Shown: one piece after another, positions 26,457-35,583 of the stretch
Layout: every line of letters begins with the position of its first letter
Numbering within the stretch: position 1 is the stretch's first letter
Assembly (NCBI RefSeq): GCF_003231285.1
Contig: NZ_QKNS01000004.1
Location: forward strand, 434,001-498,000
From: Hymenobacter sediminis
GTDB taxonomy: Bacteria > Bacteroidota > Bacteroidia > Cytophagales > Hymenobacteraceae
DNA: 64,000 nt
Direction: 5' to 3'
The notes under the pieces: model-generated
What the model was told of the DNA's origin: nothing
What the model saw: the letters and a program-made list of their open reading frames with translations, nothing else
Database searches by the model: none
Program-made: the position numbers and the translations under genes

Positions 26457-29207
26457 CTACCACAGGCGCTTTACCTGGATGCCATTCAGCATGGATTCCC
26501 CGGTACCAGCTTTGAAGTCAACGATGATGCCTTTGCCTTGGCGAGCAGAGGTAGTGAACTTGAAGCTGGCGGCTTGCAGCGGCTGCAGATAGGTGGAAGT
26601 GCTAAGGCCAGGCAGTACGAGTTGGCCATTGAGCAGCACATCGAAGGTGCGGCCTTGAGCGGCAGGCGCAGCGGCTTCCGTCCCTTTCGACAGATTATAT
26701 ACTAGCTGCTCGCCTTGGGGCACGGCTTCCAGTTCGGCGAAATGTAGCACTACCTCGTACTCACCGTCGGGTACATCGAGGCGGAACTGCTGTAGGCCCA
26801 GGCGCTGGGTTTCGTATAGGGCGTCGTAGTCGGTACCGAGGATGTTGCGGTCGGAGCCGTAGGGTAGGCGGTTGCCGGGCAGCACGTAGGGGTGGCCGCC
26901 TACGTAGCCCCAGCCGCCGGGCGTGTAGGCCTGCTCAGGCACCCACACTTGATGCCGCTTCGGGTCCATAAACTGTCGCTCATCACCTAGGCTTACGTTC
27001 AGCTCGGTAAAGGGCACCTTTGCAGATGCCAGAGAGGTAGGCAGCAGTTGAAACTCAATGTCGGTGTAGTCTTCTATAGGCTGACCGGGAGCCTGCGCGC
27101 GCAACTGGTTCAGGCCCTGCACAAAAGGCACCATAAAGCGCGCCAACCCGAAACTGACCGGCTGACTGCCCAAATCGTGGCCATTCAGGAATAGGCGCAC
27201 TGCAGGCTGATTAGAATATACCTCTACCGGCTGGCGGCAGAAAAGCGAATCGGGGCTGGCAGCTACGCCGCTGCGGTGCGTCCAGGAGCGGGAGCCAATT
27301 TTCAGGAAGGGCGTTTTGAGCAGATGAGCTTGGTAGAAGAGGTAGGCGTCCTTGGGTTGCCGCTCGCCGGTAAGCAGGCTTTTGTTGTTGATATGGGGCA
27401 CGGCCTCCTGACGGGTTTCGGAGTTGAACTCAGCCAGGTTCCAGACGGTACTGCCGGCCACAAAGGGCCGATCCAGAATGGCTTTCAGATAAAACTGATG
27501 GTAGCGGTTAGCGTACTCCGTCGTTTTATCGAATCGTTTGGGCTGAAAGGAATGCAGGCGCACATCGGAATCGGCACCGTATTCGGTTACCATAGTGGGC
27601 TTGGTGGGTAACTCGCGGCGGTGGCGGTCCAGAAACTGCGGGAAGCCCTCCAGGTCGCCGGAATACCAGCCTTGGTAGAGGTTCCAGCCCACAATCTGCG
27701 GAATAGAGAGGAGCCCTGCTTGTTGGTAAAGCTCGAAGTCACCATGATTCACCAGCATAGTATAGCGGCTGGGGTCCTCACGACGGGTCAGGCTATCAAG
27801 CTCCTGGGCCAAGCGATTAACGCGGCGCAGGTAAGCCCTACCCGGCTCGTTGTCGCGCTTGATACCGTCGGGCAGTCGCAGCAGCACTTCGTTCATATAA
27901 GCCCACACAACAACGCTAGGATGGTTAAAGGCCTGCCGGATCATCTCCGTCTGCATGGTGCGGCAGTTCTGGAAAAAGGCGGGAGAATCGGTTATGGCAT
28001 TAACCACCGGAATTTCCACCGAAGCCAGAATGCCCAGCCGGTCGCAGGCTTGGAGTACGGCGGGGTCCTGGGGGTAGTGCGAAATGCGCAGGAAGTTGCC
28101 GCCCAGCTGCTTGAGTAGCTGTACATCTTGCTCGTGCAGCGCGTCGGGCAAAGCATTGCCAAGCCCAGGAAAATCCTGGTGGCGGTTGGTGCCGATAAGC
28201 TTAAGAGGCTTGCCGTTCAAGAAGAAACCTTGGGCGGCATCAAACCGAAACCAGCGTAGTCCCAACGGATTCACTACCTCATCCAGCACCTGCTTACTAC
28301 CCCCTGCTTCTTGTATCGTTGACACCACCCGGTACAAATACGGGTCATCGGGCGACCATAAGTGGGGCTGCTTCAGGCGCGGCAACTGCTGTCGGAAAGC
28401 TCGCTTCTCCCCTACTTTCAGCGTAACGGTAGTTTGCTGCTGCCCAACTAAGCGCCCAGCCTTATCCAGCACCTGCGACGCTACCATCACCTTCCGCACC
28501 TTCCTTGACTCGTTGCGCAGACTACCCGTCACCACAACGTCAGCCGCTTCGCCGGACACATTAGGGGTAGTGATGAACGTGCCGTTGGAAGCGTAATTAT
28601 CCAAGTCGAAGTGCACCGGATCAGCCGCCACTAGGTACACGTCGCGGTAGAGCCCGCCGTAAAAGGTAAAGTCAGCCGACAGGGGCGGAATATCGGGGTT
28701 GTACCGGTTAGTCAGCTTGACGAGAACTTCATTCCCCGCAGCCGCTTGGTTGCCAAACTTCAGCCATTTGCTCACCGGAAAGCTGAAAGCGGTGTAGCCA
28801 CCCGCATGCCGACCTACCAGCTGTCCGTTCACATATACTTCCGCCTCTTGGTTGGCTCCTTCGAAATAGAGGTACACGCTGCGTTGCTGCCAACTGGCCG
28901 GCACATATAGCAGCTTGCGGTACCAACCCATGCCGCGGTAGTAACCGGGTTCATCATCCAGCACATCAGTTGCATTCCAGGTATGCGGCACCGATACCTT
29001 TTCCCAGTTGGTAGGGGTAGCAGGTTCCTTGGTAAAGTCCTCGGTGTCGGCAGCTTTACGGAACAGCCAATTATCGTTGATAGACTGCTTGATGCGCTGT
29101 TGCCCTAGGGCTGGCAGAGCAAGTATCATCAGCCACAATACTAGCCAGCACCCTGGCCAGTAGTATCGGGGAGCTTCCTTTTTATAGATTGTCGGTATTG
29201 ACGCCAC
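26457..29207 (-). CDS. Exported glycoside hydrolase family 2 protein with malectin-like C-domain
   Basis: 916 residues. A long N-region and a membrane-spanning signal (WLVLWLMILALPALG-QQ, about 21-36) precede the GH2 jelly-roll (about 40-200), Ig-like domain and TIM barrel. The acid/base is E440 (WAYMNEVLL) and the nucleophile E542 (TMVTEYGADSD), matching beta-galactosidase/beta-glucuronidase enzymes. After the barrel come two or three beta domains; the last (about 790-915, DGEYEVVLHFAELEA) resembles malectin/CBM57 carbohydrate-binding modules. It is likely periplasmic. The substrate cannot be read from sequence. Confidence 0.88.
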   Translation of the reverse strand: MASIPTIYKKEAPRYYWPGCWLVLWLMILALPALGQQRIKQSINDNWLFRKAADTEDFTKEPATPTNWEKVSVPHTWNATDVLDDEPGYYRGMGWYRKLLYVPASWQQRSVYLYFEGANQEAEVYVNGQLVGRHAGGYTAFSFPVSKWLKFGNQAAAGNEVLVKLTNRYNPDIPPLSADFTFYGGLYRDVYLVAADPVHFDLDNYASNGTFITTPNVSGEAADVVVTGSLRNESRKVRKVMVASQVLDKAGRLVGQQQTTVTLKVGEKRAFRQQLPRLKQPHLWSPDDPYLYRVVSTIQEAGGSKQVLDEVVNPLGLRWFRFDAAQGFFLNGKPLKLIGTNRHQDFPGLGNALPDALHEQDVQLLKQLGGNFLRISHYPQDPAVLQACDRLGILASVEIPVVNAITDSPAFFQNCRTMQTEMIRQAFNHPSVVVWAYMNEVLLRLPDGIKRDNEPGRAYLRRVNRLAQELDSLTRREDPSRYTMLVNHGDFELYQQAGLLSIPQIVGWNLYQGWYSGDLEGFPQFLDRHRRELPTKPTMVTEYGADSDVRLHSFQPKRFDKTTEYANRYHQFYLKAILDRPFVAGSTVWNLAEFNSETRQEAVPHINNKSLLTGERQPKDAYLFYQAHLLKTPFLKIGSRSWTHRSGVAASPDSLFCRQPVEVYSNQPAVRLFLNGHDLGSQPVSFGLARFMVPFVQGLNQLRAQAPGQPIEDYTDIEFQLLPTSLASAKVPFTELNVSLGDERQFMDPKRHQVWVPEQAYTPGGWGYVGGHPYVLPGNRLPYGSDRNILGTDYDALYETQRLGLQQFRLDVPDGEYEVVLHFAELEAVPQGEQLVYNLSKGTEAAAPAAQGRTFDVLLNGQLVLPGLSTSTYLQPLQAASFKFTTSARQGKGIIVDFKAGTGESMLNGIQVKRLW

Positions 29208-29510
29208 GTTGAGTTGATCGGTCTGGGAGATGCCTAAAGTATAGTAGTCAAGCTACTGTTACTAAGCGAAGGTAGTAGTGCCATCGGCTTTACAGGCTGG
29301 CGTGGCACTCTTTAGGTTCAGGAGCCTGTTCATACCTCAACAAGGCATATAGTGCTTGCGCTTCCAAGGAGTTTACTTTCACTTAGGCAAGCTGATAAAG
29401 GATTGTACTTGTTCGATAAGCGTAGTCCGCTTGCTTCTCTGCCTTCGGCTTCTAACCGACGGCTTATTTCGCGTTTGTTCCGCCCGCATTTCGTGGTACC
29501 TTTGCCTTCC
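29208..29510. other. Divergent spacer between the GH2 gene and the nuo operon
   Basis: About 300 bases without a supportable gene. CGAAGGTA at 29267-29274 reads TACCTTCG on the minus strand, one base off the -7 consensus, and may serve the GH2 gene. The nuo promoter is at 29474-29504. A frame running into nuoA from 29352 is upstream of that promoter and is not believed. Confidence 0.45.
29474..29504 (+). promoter_or_regulatory. Consensus -33/-7 promoter of the nuo operon
   Basis: TTTG (29474-29477) and TACCTTTG (29497-29504) are exactly 19 bases apart, the ideal Bacteroidota layout. The nuoA ATG at 29511 follows after six bases, so the leader should be only a few bases long. Confidence 0.75.
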
Positions 29511-29939
29511 ATGCCGTTTCTGAGCGGCCTTACTCTGTCGATGTCTATGCTTCTCGCTGTCCCGACCCAATACCAGCCCTCTGATTTTCTGCCGATTATC
29601 GTGCAGTTCGTACTGGCCATAGCCTTCGTTGCTTTTTCCATGATAGCCTCGCACCTGCTGGGGCCGCGCCGGAAGAGCGTCGTAAAAGATGAAGCCTTCG
29701 AGTGCGGCATCGAATCGGTGGGTAACGCCCGCACCCCAATTTCGGTGAAGTACTTCCTCACGGCTATTCTCTTTGTACTCTTTGATGTGGAGGTAATCTT
29801 CATGTATCCCTGGGCCGTAAACTTCCGCGCCTTGGGCTCCACTGGCTTCATCCAGATGATTGTGTTCTTGGCCCTGCTGATGACGGGCTTTGCCTATGTT
29901 ATCAAAAAGGGTGTTTTACGCTGGAACGAGTCGCGCTAA
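29511..29939 (+). CDS. nuoA: NADH-quinone oxidoreductase subunit A
   Basis: 142 residues from the ATG at 29511, fixed by the promoter just upstream; ATG at 29541 (MSMLLAVP) is the alternative. Three membrane helices: QFVLAIAFVAFSMIAS, KYFLTAILFVLFDVEVIFMYPW and QMIVFLALLMTGFAYVI. The conserved loop KDEAFECGIES and the FDVEVIF motif identify NuoA, a small membrane-arm subunit beside the quinone site of complex I. It is the first gene of the operon. Confidence 0.93.
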   Translation: MPFLSGLTLSMSMLLAVPTQYQPSDFLPIIVQFVLAIAFVAFSMIASHLLGPRRKSVVKDEAFECGIESVGNARTPISVKYFLTAILFVLFDVEVIFMYPWAVNFRALGSTGFIQMIVFLALLMTGFAYVIKKGVLRWNESR

Positions 29940-30008
29940 AGCAACCTTTGGCCGCTGGCTAGTGTTGCCTGACTGAAGCCCCGCGCTTCCTCAAACTGAC
30001 TGACCATC

Positions 30009-30563
30009 ATGGAAAATAGAGCTCCTGAAATCAAAATGGTAGATGCACCGGAAGGCCTGGAAGGCGCCGGTTTTTTTGCTACCTCGCTGGAGAAAGTAGT
30101 GGGTATTGCCCGCGCCAACTCCCTCTGGCCCCTACCCTTCGCTACCTCCTGCTGCGGCATCGAGTTCATGGCAACTATGGGTGCCCGCTACGATATTTCC
30201 CGCTTCGGCTCCGAGCGCCCCTCGTTCTCACCCCGGCAGGCCGACTTGCTGATGGTGATGGGTACCATTGCCAAGAAGATGGCTCCTATTGTAAAGCAAG
30301 TGTATGAGCAAATGGCTGAGCCCCGTTGGGTGCTGGCCATGGGTGCCTGCGCGTGCTCGGGCGGTATCTTTGATACGTACTCCGTGCTTCAGGGCATCGA
30401 CCGGATCATTCCCGTGGATGTGTACATTCCTGGCTGCCCCCCTCGCCCCGAGCAAGTGCTGGATGGCCTGATGCGTATTCAGGACTTGGCCAAAAACGAA
30501 TCTCTCCGTCGCCGCAACTCGCCCGAATACCAGGCTCTGCTGGCGTCTTACAACATTAAATAA
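30009..30563 (+). CDS. nuoB: NADH-quinone oxidoreductase subunit B
   Basis: 184 residues. NuoB carries the terminal 4Fe-4S cluster N2 that reduces quinone. Its four ligands are C48, C49 (ATSCCGIEF), C114 (GACACSGG) and C143 (PGCPPRPE), with the same spacing as the E. coli subunit. The start at 30009 follows nuoA by 69 bases. Confidence 0.97.
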   Translation: MENRAPEIKMVDAPEGLEGAGFFATSLEKVVGIARANSLWPLPFATSCCGIEFMATMGARYDISRFGSERPSFSPRQADLLMVMGTIAKKMAPIVKQVYEQMAEPRWVLAMGACACSGGIFDTYSVLQGIDRIIPVDVYIPGCPPRPEQVLDGLMRIQDLAKNESLRRRNSPEYQALLASYNIK

Positions 30564-30569
30564 GTAGTG

Positions 30570-30620
30570 GGTGGTGAGTAGCTAGACATCCTAAGTGTTT
30601 GCATCTAGCCACTTACCACC
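30570..30620 (+). repeat. Imperfect inverted repeat in the nuoB-nuoC spacer
   Basis: GGTGGTGAGTAGCTAGA (30570-30586) pairs with 30604-30620 at 15 of 17 positions around a 17-base loop. It has no T-run and sits inside the operon, so it would fold in the polycistronic mRNA. Similar GAGTAG/GAGAGTT-type repeats occur in other spacers of this window. Confidence 0.6.
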
Positions 30621-30639
30621 AGATACTCGATACTCAGAA

Positions 30640-31203
30640 ATGGCTGACCAGAACGAATCCCCGGCGGCACAAGAAGCCGCCGCTGCCCAGGACCCGGCAA
30701 CGCAGAAAAATGCGCAGCTGCTGGCTCTATTGCACCGCTTGTTCGGCGAGGACACTTTCACCGATGTGGAAGAGCCCTACGGTCTGCTGACCGCTACGAC
30801 CACGCGGGAACGGATTCACGATATCATTGCTGGCCTGCAGCAGGATCAGGAGCTTCAAGTGAATTTCCTGACCACTATGTGTGGCATGCACTTCCCCGAT
30901 AAGGAAGGCCAGGAACTGGGAATGGTGTACCACCTGCACAGCCTCGTGCACAACGTACGCCTGCGCCTGAAAATCTTCTTCCCCATCTCGGACCCAGTAG
31001 TGCCCACGATGACGGACCTCTACTCCACCGCTAACTGGATGGAGCGTGAGGCTTATGACTTCTTCGGCATTCAGTTTCCGGGGCACCCCAACCTCATTCG
31101 CATCCTCAATGTGGAGGATATGGATTACCATCCGATGCGCAAGGAATACGCGCTGGAAGATGGTACCCGCGAAGATAAAACCGACCTTTTCTTCGGCCGC
31201 TAG
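30640..31203 (+). CDS. nuoC: NADH-quinone oxidoreductase subunit C
   Basis: 187 residues from 30640 (MADQNESPAAQEAA); the frame is open from 30595 but that part lies in the folded spacer. It is the separate, unfused NuoC (30-kDa type) of the peripheral arm. Recognised by FLTTMCGMHFPDKEG, RLKIFFPISDPVVPTMTDLY, NWMEREAYDFFGIQFPGHPNLIRIL and HPMRKEYAL, next to subunit D. A 15-residue Ala/Gln-rich N-terminal tail is extra. Confidence 0.95.
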   Translation: MADQNESPAAQEAAAAQDPATQKNAQLLALLHRLFGEDTFTDVEEPYGLLTATTTRERIHDIIAGLQQDQELQVNFLTTMCGMHFPDKEGQELGMVYHLHSLVHNVRLRLKIFFPISDPVVPTMTDLYSTANWMEREAYDFFGIQFPGHPNLIRILNVEDMDYHPMRKEYALEDGTREDKTDLFFGR

Positions 31204-31221
31204 GCCCCTGATACCTTTATC

Positions 31222-32490
31222 ATGGCAGTAAACGATACGCTGGAAGGCACCCGCAAAATTGTGGAAGAGGCCGAAGTGCAGAGACCCAATCTGCACCCAC
31301 TGGCGCCTTCCGTCAACGACTTCAACCAGGAGCTAACCACGCTCAACCTGGGCCCTACCCACCCCGCTACGCACGGCATCTTCCAGAACATTCTGCAGAT
31401 GGACGGCGAGCGGATTATTTCGGGTGTGCCTACCATTGGCTATATCCACCGCGCTTTCGAGAAGATTGCTGAGCGCCGGCCCTTCTACCAGATTACGCCC
31501 CTGACGGACCGCATGAACTACTGTTCGTCGCCCATCAACAACATGGGCTGGCACATGACGGTAGAGAAGTTGCTGGGCGTGGAAGTACCCAAGCGCGCTC
31601 AGTACATGCGCGTTATTCTGATGGAGCTGGCCCGTATTTCGGACCACCTCATCTGCAACGGCATTCTGGGGGTAGATACGGGCGCCTTTACTGGCTTCCT
31701 CTACCTGATGGACGAGCGGGAGAAGATTTACGAAATCTACGAGGAAGTAAGCGGCGCCCGCCTGACCACCAACATGGGTCGGGTAGGCGGCATGGAGCGC
31801 GACTTCACCGACGTAGCCATCCAAAAGCTGCGGGCCTGGCTGAAAACATTCCCGGCTGTGATGAGCGAGTTCGAGAAGATGTTCAACCGCAACCGCATCT
31901 TCATGGACCGCGTGGTGGACGTAGGCGCTATTTCCGCCGAGCGGGCCCTGAACTACGGTTTCACCGGCCCCAACCTGCGGGCTGCGGGTGTCGACTACGA
32001 CGTGCGAGTGATGAACCCCTACTCCAGCTACCAGGACTTCGAGTTTGAAATTCCAGTAGGGACCAAAGGCGACACCTACGACCGGTTCATGGTGCGCAAC
32101 GAGGAAATCTGGCAGAGCCTACGCATCATCAATCAGGCGCTGGAAAACCTGCCTGAAGGCCCTTACCACGCCGATGCTCCGCACTACTACCTGCCGCCCA
32201 AGCAGGCCGTGTACAAGAACATGGAAGCCCTCATCTATCACTTCAAAATTGTGATGGGTGAGATTGAGGCGCCTGTGGGTGAGGTGTATCACTCGGTAGA
32301 AGGTGGCAATGGCGAGCTGGGTTTCTACTTGGTTTCTGATGGAGGCCGCACCCCCTACCGCCTGCATTTCCGCCGTCCTTGCTTCATCTACTACCAGGCT
32401 TACACCGAAATGGTAACGGGCCAGACGCTCTCCGACGCCATCGTGACGCTGTCGTCGATGAACGTAATTGCCGGCGAGCTGGACGCGTAG
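31222..32490 (+). CDS. nuoD: NADH-quinone oxidoreductase subunit D
   Basis: 422 residues. NuoD (49-kDa type) lines the quinone pocket together with NuoB. Family pattern: LNLGPTHPATHGIFQNIL, GYIHRAFEKIAE, DRMNYCSSPINNMGWHM, ELARISDHLICNG, and a C-terminal VEGGNGELGFYLVSDGG and RRPCFIYYQ. The key quinone-site His and Tyr are in THPATHG and DRMNY. It begins 18 bases after nuoC. Confidence 0.97.
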   Translation: MAVNDTLEGTRKIVEEAEVQRPNLHPLAPSVNDFNQELTTLNLGPTHPATHGIFQNILQMDGERIISGVPTIGYIHRAFEKIAERRPFYQITPLTDRMNYCSSPINNMGWHMTVEKLLGVEVPKRAQYMRVILMELARISDHLICNGILGVDTGAFTGFLYLMDEREKIYEIYEEVSGARLTTNMGRVGGMERDFTDVAIQKLRAWLKTFPAVMSEFEKMFNRNRIFMDRVVDVGAISAERALNYGFTGPNLRAAGVDYDVRVMNPYSSYQDFEFEIPVGTKGDTYDRFMVRNEEIWQSLRIINQALENLPEGPYHADAPHYYLPPKQAVYKNMEALIYHFKIVMGEIEAPVGEVYHSVEGGNGELGFYLVSDGGRTPYRLHFRRPCFIYYQAYTEMVTGQTLSDAIVTLSSMNVIAGELDA

Positions 32491-32512
32491 TTTTTTGCTG
32501 AATTTGACTTTT

Positions 32513-33082
32513 ATGGAGACGACTGCCGTCAAGCCGCAATTTTCCGAAGCCGCCCAGGCTGAAATCAAGCGTCTGCTCACCCACTACCCCGACGACCGCC
32601 GGAAATCGGCCCTGCTGCCCGTTCTGCACATTGCACAGGCCGAGTTCGGTGGTTGGGTAAGCCCTGAGGTGCAGGACTTAGTGGCCGAGGTATTGGACAT
32701 CAAGCCCATTGAGGTGTACGAGGTGGCTACCTTCTATACCATGTTCAACCTTAAGCCGGTAGGCAAGCACGTGCTGGAAATCTGCCGGACGGGCCCCTGC
32801 ATGCTACGCGGCTCTGATGAGCTGACGGCCCATCTGGAGCGCATTACCGGCGCCAAAGTGGGTGGCCCGGCTTCAGCTGATGGCTTGTTCACTTTGAAGG
32901 AGGTAGAGTGCCTAGCGGCTTGCGGCTTCGCTCCCATTGTGCAGGTGCGCGAGAAGTACTACGAGCAGCTCGATACCCCGGAGGCCGTGGATGCCATGCT
33001 CACCGAGCTGCGCAACCAGGTGCACCGCCCCGCTTTGCCGTGGGAAGAAACCGGCCTACCCAACGCGCTGGCCAACAACTAA
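32513..33082 (+). CDS. nuoE: NADH-quinone oxidoreductase subunit E
   Basis: 189 residues from 32513 (METTAVKPQF). It is the 24-kDa-type subunit with a thioredoxin fold and the off-path 2Fe-2S cluster N1a. Ligands are C91 and C96 (EICRTGPCMLRG) and C133 and C137 (VECLAACGFAP). It pairs with NuoF, whose gene follows after 20 bases. Confidence 0.96.
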   Translation: METTAVKPQFSEAAQAEIKRLLTHYPDDRRKSALLPVLHIAQAEFGGWVSPEVQDLVAEVLDIKPIEVYEVATFYTMFNLKPVGKHVLEICRTGPCMLRGSDELTAHLERITGAKVGGPASADGLFTLKEVECLAACGFAPIVQVREKYYEQLDTPEAVDAMLTELRNQVHRPALPWEETGLPNALANN

Positions 33083-33102
33083 CGTCTTTCAGCTCTGAAT
33101 CT

Positions 33103-34443
33103 ATGGGACGCAAACTGCTGACCGAACATATTAACGTTGAGGGCATTAACACCTTTGAGGTATACCGCAAACACGGCGGCTACCGCTCGGTGGAGAAGGC
33201 CCTCAAGACCATGACCCCCGACGAGGTGGTGGAAGAAGTGAAGAAGTCGGGCCTGCGGGGCCGCGGCGGCGCTGGCTTCCCTACCGGTATGAAGTGGAGC
33301 TTCCTGGCCAAGCCCGAAGGAGTGCCGCGCTACCTCGTTTGCAACGCCGACGAATCGGAGCCGGGTACCTTCAAGGACCGGCAGCTGATGTCGAAGCTAC
33401 CCCACCTGCTCATCGAGGGCATGATTACGAGCTCATACGCGCTGGGCGCCAACACCTCGTACATCTACATCCGCGGGGAGCTGTTGTACGTGTTGCGCAT
33501 CCTGGAAAAAGCCATTGCCGAAGCTTACGCGGCAGGTTTCCTGGGTAAGAACATTTTGGGTTCGGGCTACGACCTGGACCTGCACGTGCATCCCGGTGGT
33601 GGTGCCTACATCTGCGGGGAGGAAACGGCTCTGTTGGAATCGTTGGAAGGCAAGCGCGGTAACCCGCGCAACAAGCCGCCGTTCCCGGCTGTGCAGGGCT
33701 TGTACGCCCGCCCCACGGTAGTAAACAACGTGGAGTCCATTGCTGCGGTACCGGTTATCGTGAATGAGGGCGGCGACGAGTACGCCAAGATTGGCGTGGG
33801 TCGGAGCACCGGCACCAAGCTGATTTCGGCTTGTGGCCACCTCAACAAGCCCGGCATCTACGAAATTGAGTTAGGCCTGCCCGTCGAGGAATTCATCTAC
33901 TCCGATGAGTACTGCGGCGGCATCTGGAAAGGTCGGGAGCTGAAAGCAGTAGTTGCTGGTGGTTCTTCAGTGCCGATCCTTCCTAAGGAGCTCATCCTGA
34001 AAACAGCCGCCGGCGAAAAACGCCTCATGACTTATGAGTCGCTGTCGGATGGTGGTTTCGTAACGGGTACCATGCTGGGCTCGGGTGGTTTTATCGCCAT
34101 GGACGAGACGACCTGCATCGTGCGCAACACTTGGAACTTCTCCCGTTTCTACCACCACGAGTCGTGCGGGCAATGCTCGCCCTGCCGCGAGGGTACAGGC
34201 TGGATGGAAAAGGTGCTGCACCGCTTGGAGCACGGCCACGGCCACATGGAAGATATCGACCTGCTGGTAAGCGTTGCCAAGCAAATCGAGGGCAATACCA
34301 TTTGCCCGCTTGGTGAAGCTGCCGCTTGGCCCGTTGCCGCCGCTGTACGTCACTTCCGCCACGAGTTTGAGTGGCACGTGACCCATGCTAAGGAAGCGGC
34401 CCAGCCCGGCGCCGTGTACCGGGCTAATGCCGTGCTGGTTTAA
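33103..34443 (+). CDS. nuoF: NADH-quinone oxidoreductase subunit F
   Basis: 446 residues from 33103; a long upstream frame from 32908 overlaps nuoE and is a shadow. This 51-kDa-type subunit binds NADH and FMN and holds cluster N3. The Gly-rich NADH motif GRGGAGFPTG is at residues 53-62, the FMN motif CNADESEPGTFKDR at 80-93, and the 4Fe-4S ligands are C355, C358, C361 (CGQCSPC) and C401 (NTICPLG). Confidence 0.97.
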   Translation: MGRKLLTEHINVEGINTFEVYRKHGGYRSVEKALKTMTPDEVVEEVKKSGLRGRGGAGFPTGMKWSFLAKPEGVPRYLVCNADESEPGTFKDRQLMSKLPHLLIEGMITSSYALGANTSYIYIRGELLYVLRILEKAIAEAYAAGFLGKNILGSGYDLDLHVHPGGGAYICGEETALLESLEGKRGNPRNKPPFPAVQGLYARPTVVNNVESIAAVPVIVNEGGDEYAKIGVGRSTGTKLISACGHLNKPGIYEIELGLPVEEFIYSDEYCGGIWKGRELKAVVAGGSSVPILPKELILKTAAGEKRLMTYESLSDGGFVTGTMLGSGGFIAMDETTCIVRNTWNFSRFYHHESCGQCSPCREGTGWMEKVLHRLEHGHGHMEDIDLLVSVAKQIEGNTICPLGEAAAWPVAAAVRHFRHEFEWHVTHAKEAAQPGAVYRANAVLV

Positions 34444-34488
34444 TTTCTAGTAAATGACTTTCTCTTCCTGATCAGGAAGCTTTGAATA

Positions 34489-35490
34489 ATGGCTAAAATA
34501 ACTTTCGACGGCGTTGAGGTAGAAGTTCCGGACGGAACCACTATCCTGAATGCTGCCCGCCAAATTGGGGGTAGCATTGTGCCCCCGGCCATGTGCTACT
34601 ACACCCCGCTGAAAGGCTCGGGCGGTAAATGCCGTGCCTGCCTCGTGCGGGTAGCTGCCGGCTCAGCCAAGGACCCGCGCCCTATGCCCAAGTTGGTAGC
34701 CTCGTGCGTGACGCCGGTGCAGGACGGGATGGTAGTGGAAAACACTACATCCGAACAGGTACTGAACGTGCGCAAGGGCATTGTAGAAATGCTGCTCATC
34801 AACCACCCGCTAGATTGTCCCGTGTGTGACCAGGCTGGTGAATGTGACCTGCAGAACTTTGCCTTCGAGCACGGTGTGAGCACTACCCGCTATCAGGAAG
34901 AGCGCCGCACCTTCGAGAAAATTGACATTGGCCCGCTGATTCAGCTGCACATGACGCGCTGCATCCTGTGCTACCGTTGTGTGTACACGGCCAATCAGAT
35001 TACAGATAACCGGGTGCACGGCGTGCTGGGCCGCGGCGATGCGGCGGAAATCGGCACCTACATCGAGAACATCATCGACAATGACTTCTCCGGCAACGTT
35101 ATCGACGTATGCCCGGTAGGCGCCCTCACCGACAAGACGTTCCGCTTTAAGTCGCGGGTATGGTTCACGAAGCCCGTGAATGCTCACCGTGACTGCCCCA
35201 AGTGCTCCGGCAACGTGGTGCTCTGGTACAAAGGCAAAGACGTGCTGCGCACAACAGCCCGCAAGGATCAGTACGGCGAGGTCAAAGAGTGGATCTGCAA
35301 CGAGTGCCGCTTCGAGAAAAAGGAAACCTCGGACTGGACCATCGAAGGCCCCGCCCACATCGACCGTTCTTCGGTAATTTCGGCCAACCACTACGAGCTG
35401 CCTGTTCTGAATCAGTCGGTAGTAGCTGACCTCCCCGAAAGCACCCAGCGCGACCTAGAAAAGAACCCGCCGCTGAAATTAGGCAACTAG
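34489..35490 (+). CDS. nuoG: NADH-quinone oxidoreductase subunit G, short form without molybdopterin-type domain
   Basis: 333 residues; most NuoG proteins have 680-900. The iron-sulfur part is intact: 2Fe-2S ligands C36, C48, C51 and C73; the His-Cys3 motif H106, C110, C113, C119 (HPLDCPVCDQAGEC); and 4Fe-4S ligands C158, C161, C164 and C208. Two further CxxC pairs (C236/C239 and C270/C273) mark the start of the domain that normally carries cluster N7 and the large molybdopterin-oxidoreductase-like fold. The protein stops about 60 residues later, so that fold is missing. The clean stop and downstream nuoH suggest a natural short form. Confidence 0.93.
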   Translation: MAKITFDGVEVEVPDGTTILNAARQIGGSIVPPAMCYYTPLKGSGGKCRACLVRVAAGSAKDPRPMPKLVASCVTPVQDGMVVENTTSEQVLNVRKGIVEMLLINHPLDCPVCDQAGECDLQNFAFEHGVSTTRYQEERRTFEKIDIGPLIQLHMTRCILCYRCVYTANQITDNRVHGVLGRGDAAEIGTYIENIIDNDFSGNVIDVCPVGALTDKTFRFKSRVWFTKPVNAHRDCPKCSGNVVLWYKGKDVLRTTARKDQYGEVKEWICNECRFEKKETSDWTIEGPAHIDRSSVISANHYELPVLNQSVVADLPESTQRDLEKNPPLKLGN

Positions 35491-35506
35491 TTCTCAGTTA
35501 CCAGTC

Positions 35507-35582
35507 GAGAGTTGTCAGTTACCAGATACAGTAACCGCGGACTTCTCAAACTGGCAACTCTCAACTGACAACTCTCAACTGA
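35507..35582 (+). repeat. Inverted and tandem repeats filling the nuoG-nuoH spacer
   Basis: GAGAGTTGTCAGTT (35507-35520) is the exact complement of 35563-35576. The right arm is part of two head-to-tail copies of CAACTCTCAACTGA (35555-35568 and 35569-35582). The second copy ends one base before the nuoH ATG, where a ribosome-binding site would be expected. Confidence 0.8.
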
Positions 35583-35583
35583 A

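Noticed and set aside
32908-33102. N-terminal extension of the nuoF frame
   Set aside because: It overlaps the end of nuoE and lacks family similarity; the ATG at 33103 gives the usual NuoF start.
35491-35583. Repeats in the nuoG-nuoH spacer as a CRISPR array
   Set aside because: Only two 14-base units in direct contact with no spacers, and no cas genes anywhere in the window.
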